From: Bryobacterales bacterium | Lineage (GTDB): Bacteria; Acidobacteriota; Terriglobia; Bryobacterales; Bryobacteraceae | Direction of reading: 5' to 3' | DNA length: 5,277 bases | Assembly: GCA_003164075.1 (NCBI GenBank) | Contig: PLRZ01000586.1 | Coordinates: 245-5,521 of the forward strand | In this document: positions 1-5,277 of the stretch, piece after piece | Position numbering within the stretch: the stretch's first letter is position 1 | Layout of the letters: every line of letters starts with the position of its first letter | Made by a program: the position numbers and the translations under genes | The notes under the pieces: model-generated | What the model was told of the DNA's origin: nothing | What the model saw: the letters and a program-made list of their open reading frames with translations, nothing else | The model's database searches: none

Positions 1-794
1 CCTTCCATATCCTGCGGAGGCAGAGGCTCTTCGTACCAGAAGCAGCCCATTTCCTGATAGACGCGTCCCCGCCGCAACGCTTCGTTGCGATTGAACGCCT
101 GGTTGGCATCCACCATCACACGTTTTCCCTTGCCCGCGACATCCATGGCCAGCCGGATGCGGCGCACATCGTCCTCCTGCGAGTGGCGGCCCACCTTGAT
201 CTTGACCGCCGAATAGCCCTGCTCCATCGCGGTCACGATCTGGCGCTTGAATTTCGAGAGGTCATCATCGGAGTCGTAATACCAGCCGCACATTGAATAG
301 ACGGGGATGCGCTCGCGGTAGGCGCCCAACATCTTGTAGACTGGCAGTCCCGCGGCCTTGCCGAGGATGTCCCAGACGGCGATATCGGCGGCGGAAATGG
401 CGAATTGCGCGATGCCGCCCACACCTTCGTACTCCAAGGCCTTCCACAGGTCCGCGCGGACGCGGCGCGGAAAACTCGGGTCCTTGCCGATCAGCAACGG
501 CTTGATCTGCTCTTCAAGGATGGCCTGCAAGGCGCGCGAGCCGCTGCCGCCGGTGCCGAAGGTGCTGTGCGCCCACCCAGTGATGCCAGCGTCGGTACGG
601 ATGCGCAACACCACCGAGCCGGCGTCGATGCCAAACGTGTGAATGGCGTCGTAGTATGGTGTGCCCGGAGGCTGCCGCAGAAGATCTGTCTCAATCCCCG
701 TAATCCTCATCTGTTTCTGCTGCGTTGCAGCCGCCGAAGAGGCCGCCATGGCGGGCAATGCCGCCGCCGAGTAGAGGAGTTGCCGCCGGTTCAT
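1..794 (-). CDS. Mandelate racemase/muconate lactonizing enzyme family protein, exported, partial (C-terminus off left edge)
   Basis: The frame is open from an ATG at 794 to the window edge: 264 complete codons of a family usually near 370-430 residues. Family enzymes abstract a proton alpha to a carboxylate on a Mg-bound acid, often a sugar acid. Visible hallmarks are the KxK catalytic pair at K198/K200 (VKIKVG), the metal ligand D229 in VDANQ, and E255/E256 in WYEEPLPP. The His/Asp dyad expected of the racemase subgroup would lie beyond the edge, so the reaction cannot be assigned. Residues 1-24 form a signal peptide: twin arginines at 3-4 (NRRQLL), an Ala-rich core and a probable AxA cleavage site before TQQ, suggesting Tat export. 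The capping-domain N-terminus begins near residue 29 (MRITGIETDLLR). Start: no upstream in-frame start is close, and a weak GGCGGA lies about nine bases ahead of the ATG. Family is certain; substrate unknown. Confidence 0.93.
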   Translation of the reverse strand, partial: MNRRQLLYSAAALPAMAASSAAATQQKQMRITGIETDLLRQPPGTPYYDAIHTFGIDAGSVVLRIRTDAGITGWAHSTFGTGGSGSRALQAILEEQIKPLLIGKDPSFPRRVRADLWKALEYEGVGGIAQFAISAADIAVWDILGKAAGLPVYKMLGAYRERIPVYSMCGWYYDSDDDLSKFKRQIVTAMEQGYSAVKIKVGRHSQEDDVRRIRLAMDVAGKGKRVMVDANQAFNRNEALRRGRVYQEMGCFWYEEPLPPQDME

Positions 795-1089
795 ATATGG
801 TAGTCCGCCGAAATAGATGGTAACGCCGATTGCGGAGGGTGCGGGTTGAACGAGTGTGATTCAGCGGATGGCCAACGGTTCTAACATTCGGCCAGTGGAT
901 CTTCGAGTCTGGAAAGGCGTTATTTCGTATTATCGGAAGCTATTCTGTCAGATCGTCTTCAGACGCTTCGCTGGCGCCGGGTGAGTAAATCTTCAGCGCA
1001 GCCGGGCGGCGGAGGGCCCATCGCGACCGCAACGCAGGTGACGAAGTTCATGCGCGACGCCGATCGAGGAAATCAGAGACAAACAATGG
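795..1089. other. Intergenic region upstream of the racemase-family gene
   Basis: This 295-base gap holds no convincing gene or RNA. It separates the YihY-family stop from the racemase-family start, so the two minus-strand genes are probably not one operon. The most promoter-like spot on the minus strand is CTGACA (plus 946-951), 16 bases before TACGAA (plus 924-929), in an AT-richer patch. The -10 match is poor and the leader would be about 130 bases. No hairpin followed by a T-run is visible downstream of the YihY-family stop. Confidence 0.5.
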
Positions 1090-2115
1090 TCATGTCAACC
1101 TAACCGAAGCCTCCTCGTTGCCCTTTTCCGCCGGTAAGCCAGTAGTGGGAGATACAATTACGCTCTCAGGCTTACGAGGATGCACATCAAGTTTAGCGTC
1201 CAAGCGAGAACCAAATGTTTCCGTATAGATTTTGGTGAACTCGGCACCAAAGAAGAACAATTGGGATGAGTAATACACCCACACCAGCACGATGACGAGA
1301 GAACCGGCCGCCCCGTAAGTCGAGCCGAAACTCGCTTTGCCGAGATAGATGCCGATGAGCTGCTTTCCAATTGTAAACAGTAAGGAGGTAAAACATGCAC
1401 CGACGATTACGTCACTCCATTTCAATTGAACATCCGGCAAGAACTTGTAAATGGCTGCGAACAGGAATGTGATCACCAGAAACGAAATCAAAAATACGAC
1501 TAGGTGCAATACGGATACGGAAGTGGGCAGCAGCGAACCAAACAGGGAGCCCAATGCGGCAATAGCGGCATTCAGCGCTAGCGAAACCAACAACAGAAAG
1601 CCCACACCCAAGATCAATCCAAACAAGTAGAACCGCTCTTTTACCAGACGAAGAAAGTTACGAAGGCTTGAAAAGGGCGCCGCCGGAACATGCCAAATTG
1701 TGTTCAGAGCGTCGCGCAGGTCCACCATTACCGCGGACGCTCCCAAAACCAGCGTGAGGACGCCAAGTACAGTCGCCATCGTGCCCGTTGCGGGCTTGTA
1801 AGCGGACTGAATCAAATCCTGGATTGCTCGCGCCCCTTCCGTTCCGACCAGATCCCGGATCTCCCATATCAACTGACCTTGAGCCGCCTTCTGGCCAAAC
1901 GCAAGCGCAGCGATGGCAACGACAACGATCAGGATCGGGGCCAGGGACAGCAACGTGTAAAACGCCAGGGAGGCGCCGAGGCGCGGTGCGTTGTCGTCGA
2001 TCCAGGCTTTGCCTGTCTCTTTTAGGAGTGCGCCGATCTCGGAGCGCCGGAGGCGTAAAAACTGTTGGATGCGTTGTACAACCTCCTGAATCGCCGAAGG
2101 TTCACTGGTTGACAT
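1090..2115 (-). CDS. YihY/virulence factor BrkB family inner-membrane protein
   Basis: The product is 341 residues, a normal length for the YihY/BrkB family (formerly misnamed ribonuclease BN), polytopic membrane proteins whose molecular role is still poorly defined. Family signatures are D41-DNAPRLGASLAFYTLLSLAP-60 leading into the first membrane helix, WHVP at 141-144, YKFLPDVQLKWSDVIVGA at about 223-240, and YGAAGSLVIVLVWVYYSSQLFFFGAEFTK at about 267-295. Six membrane segments can be read at roughly 46-73, 111-131, 162-188, 203-224, 233-257 and 268-290. The N-terminal 40 residues and the polar tail after 300 should be cytoplasmic. The frame stays open to an ATG at 2265, but the extra 50 residues are Arg/Pro/Gly-rich and unlike the family. 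The ATG at 2115 has GGAGG nine bases upstream, so I chose it. The gene stands alone and diverges from the hypothetical gene at 2463. Confidence 0.95.
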   Translation of the reverse strand: MSTSEPSAIQEVVQRIQQFLRLRRSEIGALLKETGKAWIDDNAPRLGASLAFYTLLSLAPILIVVVAIAALAFGQKAAQGQLIWEIRDLVGTEGARAIQDLIQSAYKPATGTMATVLGVLTLVLGASAVMVDLRDALNTIWHVPAAPFSSLRNFLRLVKERFYLFGLILGVGFLLLVSLALNAAIAALGSLFGSLLPTSVSVLHLVVFLISFLVITFLFAAIYKFLPDVQLKWSDVIVGACFTSLLFTIGKQLIGIYLGKASFGSTYGAAGSLVIVLVWVYYSSQLFFFGAEFTKIYTETFGSRLDAKLDVHPRKPESVIVSPTTGLPAEKGNEEASVRLT

Positions 2116-2124
2116 TCTTGGCGA

Positions 2125-2129
2125 CCTCC
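2125..2129 (-). promoter_or_regulatory. Ribosome binding site deciding the YihY-family start
   Basis: GGAGG on the minus strand lies nine bases before the ATG at 2115. It supports that start over the in-frame ATG 150 bases further upstream, which would add an uncharacteristic 50-residue extension. Confidence 0.8.
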
Positions 2130-2160
2130 GCGGCCCGCGCCGGTCGTATCCATAATTCGC

Positions 2161-2179
2161 GAGGCTTGGCAGAAGCCTC
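2161..2179. repeat. Perfect hairpin in the YihY-family leader
   Basis: GAGGCTT at 2161-2167 and AAGCCTC at 2173-2179 are exact reverse complements around a five-base loop. The hairpin ends 45 bases upstream of the YihY-family ATG. Neither strand shows a T-run after it, so it does not look like a standard intrinsic terminator. It could be a 5'-leader structure or a protein binding site. Confidence 0.55.
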
Positions 2180-2290
2180 CCATGGCGCGCGACCTTCTCG
2201 TTGGCCGGGCTTGGGTGACCGCCGAGGTTCTGCCGACCGCCCAGCCACCTTATAGTATGGGGCAAGAACTGCCGGTAGTGTTAGGTTCAC

Positions 2291-2345
2291 CCTGCGGCGG
2301 GGCGCGAGGCTAATGGGATGCGGCGGCGGCCCCGCAGGCTCGCGC
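2291..2345. repeat. Two interleaved inverted repeats (A-B-A'-B' order)
   Basis: CCTGCGG at 2291-2297 is the reverse complement of CCGCAGG at 2332-2338. GCGCGAG at 2302-2308 is the reverse complement of CTCGCGC at 2339-2345, immediately adjacent. The interleaved order means the two stems could form a pseudoknot or two mutually exclusive hairpins in RNA. The region is very GC-rich, so chance pairing is a real possibility. Confidence 0.35.
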
Positions 2346-2355
2346 GTGACGTCAC
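2346..2355. promoter_or_regulatory. 10-bp perfect palindrome, candidate operator
   Basis: GTGACGTCAC is fully self-complementary. It lies between the divergent YihY-family and hypothetical genes, 108 bases ahead of the latter. Its position fits a dimeric regulator site, but no regulator is encoded next to it and no second copy was noticed in the window. Confidence 0.35.
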
Positions 2356-2369
2356 TACTGCCTTTATCT

Positions 2370-2387
2370 CGATATCCGCCCATATCG
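2370..2387. promoter_or_regulatory. Inverted repeat CGATAT-N6-ATATCG, candidate operator
   Basis: Perfect six-base arms flank a six-base spacer (CCGCCC). The AT-rich arms stand out from the GC-rich surroundings, as many dimeric-regulator sites do. It lies 75 bases upstream of the hypothetical gene at 2463 and 14 bases from the GTGACGTCAC palindrome. Confidence 0.35.
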
Positions 2388-2462
2388 GTAGTCTTTCGCG
2401 GCCAGTCGGAACGCAGGTTCAGGCTTTGCGGGAAGATAGAATTCTGAGGTCGTTTTGCTTCC

Positions 2463-2723
2463 ATGGCTCTCGTCAGCATTTTGACCCGAAGTGAACTGGT
2501 TCGCCGGGGCCTGGTGCGCGTCGAGCCCCAAGAGTTTTCCAAGGTTCTGAGCCGTACCAAAGACCCGCTGGTGGTGGTCGCCTCCGGTGGCTGGTTCGGC
2601 GCGAAATACCAGTATCTCGTCAGCTACAAGGGTCTGGCGTTTTACACCGGGTCCCAGACGCCCTTGGTGCTGCCGACGGGTTGCGAGGTATTGACCGCGA
2701 AGAGCATCCGGATTCCGGGATAG
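2463..2723 (+). CDS. Hypothetical protein, 86 residues
   Basis: I do not recognise a named family. The protein is small, with no signal peptide or membrane helix. After a polar N-terminal part (residues 1-31) it becomes strand-rich: PLVVVASGGWFGAKYQYL at about 35-52, YKGLAFYTGS at about 55-64, then TPLVLPTGCEVLTAKSIRIP to the end. The alternation of hydrophobic and polar residues suggests a compact beta-rich fold. The amino-acid make-up is protein-like, whereas the opposite-strand frames over the same bases (2102-2560, 2364-2726) give Arg/Pro/Ser-rich products, so I take the plus strand as coding. The ATG at 2463 has only a weak GAGG at 2446-2449, 13 bases away. The gene runs convergent to the membrane protein gene, with 15 bases between stop codons, and stands alone on its strand. 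Confidence 0.7.
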   Translation: MALVSILTRSELVRRGLVRVEPQEFSKVLSRTKDPLVVVASGGWFGAKYQYLVSYKGLAFYTGSQTPLVLPTGCEVLTAKSIRIPG

Positions 2724-2738
2724 CATGCCGCGCCCGGA
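2714..2738. terminator. Possible hairpin between convergent genes
   Basis: TCCGGG at 2714-2719 pairs exactly with CCCGGA at 2733-2738 around a 13-base loop. It spans the stop codon of the hypothetical gene and abuts the stop of the membrane protein gene, where a shared bidirectional terminator would be expected. The stem is short, the loop long and there is no T-run on either side, so this is a weak call. Confidence 0.25.
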
Positions 2739-4193
2739 TTAGTGTTCGAGGAATTGACGGATCAGATCCAGCCTGGGGGATTCGATGGCTACGTTCAACA
2801 GGACCGACCAGGCTACGCATGCCAGCACGCACCACCGCAGCAACTTCCTGCGGCTCGCGGAAATGCCGCCCTTCTGCCAGACTCCGGCTACGACGCAACA
2901 CGAAGCCAGGATCATCAAAGGTGCGAAGTCCACCTCATAACGGCCGACCGCCCAGCCCGTGAGCGACAAAAGACACACCACCGCCAGCGCACACAAGACC
3001 ATAGTGCGGATCAGCCAGATGGTGAAACCCGCACCTTCGCTATTCCCGGGGACGACGGGGAGCAGCCAAAACCAAAGAAGTCCAAAAATGGTGAGAGGCG
3101 CCGCCGCAAACAGACCGATTTGGGCTTCCCGGAATATGTCGTCCGGCCCTTCGGGGCTCGACCGGTAGCTCAGGTAAGGCGAGGCGAAGACCGGATGCAG
3201 ATAGGGAAACTCGGTGTTCAGGGCAGGCGGCAGCAGCAGTAAGTGCTCTATGCCGGGGAAGAAATTCGACGCCTTTAAGTGCGTGGAAGGCCCCTCCGGG
3301 TTGCCGGAGAGTTGATAAGTCACACCGAACTCGATAGGGTTATCGAAGCGTACATAATTATAAGCGGCAAGCAGGGCGCCGGCAACCAGGATCGGCGCCA
3401 CAAAAAGGCTGAAAGTCGCGACGCTTTGCCGGAAGTGGAGCGCGATGAAAGCAGTCATCAATATCGCCAGCAACGCAAAGTGGGGCCGGCACCCGACGGC
3501 AAGCCCGAAGCACAGACCTGACAGGAACACAAACCAGAGCCGCTTCCTCACCCCGAGCGACCAGGCGGCAAGCAGGAAACCGGCCATTACCAGGAAGTAT
3601 CCCGAGGAAATTGCCGCTTCGTAGACCGCGGCCCGGACCAATAAAAAACAGACCAACTGCGTGTTTCCAAGCGCCAGAATGACTAGAATTTCCAGCCACA
3701 GTCGGCAGGACCAGCCAGCCCGCCGGATCAGGACATAGAAGACGCCGCAGGAACACAGGAAGCCGAGTGAACAGAAAAGCGGAACGGCTACCCTGCCCGG
3801 CAACTCGGCGCCGGTCACCAGCTTGAACGGCAGGAAAAGGATCAGCACCGGCGTGGGTCCGAAATAGAGATAGTACTTGCCTTTATACAGACTGGCGTCA
3901 TGCAGCCGATAGGGAGCATTGGGCCGATATGGGTTCGGAAGCGCCAGAAGGTGGGGATCCGGTTCGACCGGCAGGCTGGTAGTGCCGGCCAGGAAAGCAT
4001 CGGTTAACTGCGCATACAGTGGGTAGACGCTGGACGGTTCATGGTCCGGTCTGGCGAGGCAAACGGCGAAGTATTCACCGACGATAGCCAGCACGAGCGC
4101 TCCAACCACCCGTTTGCGTGCGAAGCTCGCCAACCGGCCGAAGCCTGATCGCGCCGGCGCAGCCCCGGCGAACTTCACGTCTGAACGCGCCAC
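2739..4193 (-). CDS. Polytopic membrane protein, GT-C (PMT/ArnT-like) glycosyltransferase candidate
   Basis: The product is 484 residues from a GTG at 4193. About ten hydrophobic helices follow a short basic N-terminus; the first is at about 28-46. The large loop after it contains YPLYAQLTDAFLAG (57-70) with Asp65, where GT-C enzymes carry catalytic or metal-binding acids. Further landmarks are GKYYLYFGPTPVLILFLPF (105-123), AVGCRP (232-237), YNYVRFDNPIEFG (278-290) and GRYEVDFAP (417-425). The architecture resembles lipid-phosphate-sugar-dependent transferases that act outside the inner membrane, but the substrate is unknown and no other envelope glycan gene lies beside it. The frame stays open to another GTG at 4283 (514 residues). 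Those 30 extra residues look unlike coding sequence and have no good Shine-Dalgarno. The 4193 start follows a promoter-like sequence directly, suggesting a leaderless message. The existence of the gene is sure; start and function are not. Confidence 0.85.
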   Translation of the reverse strand: MARSDVKFAGAAPARSGFGRLASFARKRVVGALVLAIVGEYFAVCLARPDHEPSSVYPLYAQLTDAFLAGTTSLPVEPDPHLLALPNPYRPNAPYRLHDASLYKGKYYLYFGPTPVLILFLPFKLVTGAELPGRVAVPLFCSLGFLCSCGVFYVLIRRAGWSCRLWLEILVILALGNTQLVCFLLVRAAVYEAAISSGYFLVMAGFLLAAWSLGVRKRLWFVFLSGLCFGLAVGCRPHFALLAILMTAFIALHFRQSVATFSLFVAPILVAGALLAAYNYVRFDNPIEFGVTYQLSGNPEGPSTHLKASNFFPGIEHLLLLPPALNTEFPYLHPVFASPYLSYRSSPEGPDDIFREAQIGLFAAAPLTIFGLLWFWLLPVVPGNSEGAGFTIWLIRTMVLCALAVVCLLSLTGWAVGRYEVDFAPLMILASCCVVAGVWQKGGISASRRKLLRWCVLACVAWSVLLNVAIESPRLDLIRQFLEH

Positions 4194-4199
4194 GTAGAG

Positions 4200-4228
4200 A
4201 TTATGCCATCGCGCCGCGAGATCCGCAA
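4200..4228 (-). promoter_or_regulatory. Sigma-70-like promoter for the membrane protein gene
   Basis: On the minus strand TTGCGG (plus 4223-4228) and CATAAT (plus 4200-4205) are separated by exactly 17 bases. The -10 box matches the consensus at five of six positions, the -35 box at three. CATAAT ends six bases before the GTG at 4193, so transcription would begin at or next to the start codon. If the upstream GTG at 4283 were the true start, this promoter would lie inside the coding region. Confidence 0.45.
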
Positions 4229-4368
4229 GACCGCCAGGATTCTGGGTTTGCGGAAGCGGCGCGGCGCAACCGTGACACTGCACCTCACTCGCACGATGTA
4301 AGGGGTTCTTGTCTTTGTGTTGTGGATTGGACTCGGATCTTGGTAGAGATACTCGTTTCTGGTCGCCA

Positions 4369-4878
4369 TCAGCGCGGATAGCGGCTCTCCCGTAGGGTGA
4401 GCAGGGACTTTTGCCAGTGTGCCTCGGCCAAGTCCATTAGCTCTTCTTCTGCGTCTATTTCGGGCTCGTATGGCCATTCGTCGTTGGGATTGTCATCCAC
4501 CCCGTGTTTCACCATTACTTTCTCGACTAGCCGATCAGAGACCGGATAGCTGTGAGCGCGACCTCCGCAAATGAAATGGCTGCCGTAGCTGTGGTTGTCC
4601 CACCCATAGACCAATACAAAGCGGAGGCATGGGCATGACCGCGACAGGTTCTGAAAGTGTTCGATGCCTTCGTCGCTGCACCCCTGAAACATGTATCTCT
4701 TTTCCAGAAGATCCGGGCCAAGCCGTGTTGCCAGTTCGGAGAACAGTTCTTGTGCCTCGCCCACCAGCATGTCTGGTCTAAACACAGAGGAAGGTCTGGC
4801 CTGTGCGAGACGCCGGAGGCGCGCCACGTCAGCCGTGCGCCCGGCCACGACCAGCCGGGCATTGCACCAAGTCGCCAT
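4369..4878 (-). CDS. YubB/DUF1281-like protein
   Basis: The product is 169 residues. It opens with MATWCNARLVVAGRTADV, which recalls the MPNWCxNxLxIxG start of the YubB/DUF1281 (ferredoxin-like fold) proteins found mostly on plasmids and in phages. Residues 71-112 (GIEHFQNLSRSCPCL, then RFVLVYGWDNHSYGSHFICGG) also fit that family's later strand region, where a comparison of local mean with surface residues gives an F..L...P.L.F.L.Y spacing. The C-terminal third (125-155) is strongly acidic. There is no signal peptide or membrane helix. Biochemical function is unknown for the family. The ATG at 4878 has AAAGGA eight bases upstream. A weak promoter (TTGGGG at plus 4928-4933, 17 bases, TTCAAT at plus 4905-4910) would lie inside the divergent gene. 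The family call rests on recalled resemblance and is tentative; the gene itself looks real. Confidence 0.7.
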   Translation of the reverse strand: MATWCNARLVVAGRTADVARLRRLAQARPSSVFRPDMLVGEAQELFSELATRLGPDLLEKRYMFQGCSDEGIEHFQNLSRSCPCLRFVLVYGWDNHSYGSHFICGGRAHSYPVSDRLVEKVMVKHGVDDNPNDEWPYEPEIDAEEELMDLAEAHWQKSLLTLRESRYPR

Positions 4879-4886
4879 CTATCGAT

Positions 4887-4892
4887 TCCTTT
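4887..4892 (-). promoter_or_regulatory. Ribosome binding site of the YubB-like gene
   Basis: AAAGGA on the minus strand lies eight bases ahead of the ATG at 4878. The same bases read as a pyrimidine tract immediately before the plus-strand ATG at 4894, which explains why that gene has no Shine-Dalgarno at this start. Confidence 0.65.
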
Positions 4893-4893
4893 C

Positions 4894-5277
4894 ATGCAAA
4901 CTGAATTGAATCGCAACAAACAGCCGCCCCCAATCGCCAATGGTCCCAATCGAGACGATGCTACGGAACACGGGGCGATACCCAAGGGGAAGGTGCATCC
5001 CAACAATCCGACATCGCCTCGGCGGTTGACGGCCGCGAAGCGCCGGGTGCAGGTGATGGAGTACAAGCTGCTGGGCGCCAGTGAGCGGCAGATCACCGAG
5101 AAACTGGGCATGAGCCAGCCGCGGGTGCATGAAATCATCTGCGAGGAGTTGCAGCGCAATAGCGAGAAGACCCGCTTGGCGACTGAGCAGTACCGGCAAC
5201 TCCACCTGGAGCAACTGGATGCGATGGAGATGGGGTTGATGCAGCAGGCCCGCACTGGCGACGTGTTCGCGGTGGAC
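4894..5277 (+). CDS. Helix-turn-helix protein, phage terminase small subunit-like, partial (C-terminus off right edge)
   Basis: The frame is open from an ATG at 4894 to the window end, giving 128 codons. Residues 1-42 are polar, Asn/Pro-rich and probably disordered. Residues 45-58 are basic (LTAAKRRVQVMEYKLL). A helix-turn-helix follows at about 61-85: ASERQITEKLGMSQPRVHEI. A charged helix comes next, then LEQLDAMEMGLMQQARTGDVFAVD at the edge. That last block resembles the (L)ERLDxLxxALWPKAxxGDxxAVD pattern of small phage-type proteins encoded ahead of the terminase large subunit, which fits DNA-end recognition during packaging. A stand-alone DNA-binding regulator is the alternative. The ATG at 4894 has no Shine-Dalgarno; a GTG at 4993 right after AAGGGGAAG is a possible later start. 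The gene diverges from the YubB-like gene with only 15 bases between their starts. Confidence 0.7.
   Translation, partial: MQTELNRNKQPPPIANGPNRDDATEHGAIPKGKVHPNNPTSPRRLTAAKRRVQVMEYKLLGASERQITEKLGMSQPRVHEIICEELQRNSEKTRLATEQYRQLHLEQLDAMEMGLMQQARTGDVFAVD

Larger units (their letters stand above)
2116..2462. other. Divergent intergenic region, rich in dyad symmetry
   Basis: These 347 bases separate the YihY-family start (minus) from the 86-residue hypothetical gene (plus), and must carry promoters for both. Frames open across it on the minus strand give Arg/Pro-rich products and look non-coding. Four symmetric elements lie here and are listed separately (2161-2179, 2291-2345, 2346-2355, 2370-2387). 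For the plus gene, TAGAAT at 2437-2442 is a good -10-like hexamer 20 bases before the ATG, but no -35 box sits at the right distance. For the minus gene, TATAAG (plus 2249-2254) is -10-like, also without a clear -35. No tRNA or known riboswitch pattern was recognised. Confidence 0.6.

Noticed and set aside
405..803. Plus-strand open frame of 132 codons
   Set aside because: It lies antisense to the racemase-family gene, whose catalytic motifs prove the minus strand codes; the product is Arg/Ala/Pro-rich and resembles no family.
868..984. Small plus-strand frame of 38 codons (MANGSNIRPVDLRVWKG...)
   Set aside because: It has no ribosome binding site or recognisable motif, and lies in the upstream region of a minus-strand gene; a frame this short is expected by chance.
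2116..2265. N-terminal 50-residue extension of the YihY-family protein from an ATG at 2265
   Set aside because: The extension is unlike the family, while the ATG at 2115 has a well-placed GGAGG.
2102..2560. Minus-strand open frame of 152 codons upstream of the YihY-family gene
   Set aside because: The product is rich in Arg, Pro and Ser, lacks any known motif and overlaps both the YihY-family start and the more protein-like plus-strand hypothetical gene.
2742..3242. Plus-strand open frame of 166 codons
   Set aside because: It is antisense to the membrane protein gene; its Arg/Gln/Pro-rich composition is what reverse reading of hydrophobic codons yields.
4284..4368. Possible tRNA or attachment site at the suspected mobile-element boundary
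   Set aside because: No cloverleaf, TPsiC-like arm or direct repeat could be found in these bases.
4527..5255. Minus-strand open frame of 242 codons
   Set aside because: It overlaps the YubB-like gene in another frame and the helix-turn-helix gene antisense; the product is rich in Cys, Ser and Arg without domain signatures.

Overview
The window is about 5.3 kb of GC-rich bacterial chromosome holding six protein genes and no RNA genes or CRISPR array that I can see. A Tat-type leader on an enolase-superfamily enzyme, an orphan multi-pass membrane protein of the glycosyltransferase-C (GT-C) style and an 86-residue hypothetical gene together suggest a soil acidobacterium (Bryobacterales/Solibacter-like). 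This placement is inference from gene style only.

Layout, left to right. (1) 1-794, minus: N-terminal two thirds of a mandelate racemase/muconate lactonizing enzyme family protein with an export signal; its C-terminus lies off the left edge. (2) 795-1089: gene-free. (3) 1090-2115, minus: a YihY/BrkB-family inner-membrane protein with a clear ribosome binding site. (4) 2116-2462: a 347-base divergent intergenic region carrying an unusual density of dyad symmetry: a perfect 7-bp hairpin, two interleaved inverted repeats, a 10-bp palindrome and a 6-6-6 inverted repeat. (5) 2463-2723, plus: an 86-residue hypothetical protein. (6) 2739-4193 (possibly 4283), minus: a roughly 484-residue membrane protein resembling GT-C glycosyltransferases, convergent with the hypothetical gene with 15 bases between their stop codons. 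It is preceded by a promoter-like sequence that suggests a leaderless GTG start. (7) 4369-4878, minus: a 169-residue protein resembling the YubB/DUF1281 family. (8) 4894-5277, plus, running off the right edge: a helix-turn-helix protein resembling phage terminase small subunits.

The genes do not form one pathway. The first four look like ordinary, separately transcribed chromosomal genes. The last two, divergent and only 15 bases apart, have mobile-element or phage character and may mark the start of an accessory region that continues to the right. I did not find a convincing new biological system. The points most worth a second look are the dyad-rich intergenic region, the putative leaderless start, and the phage-like right edge.
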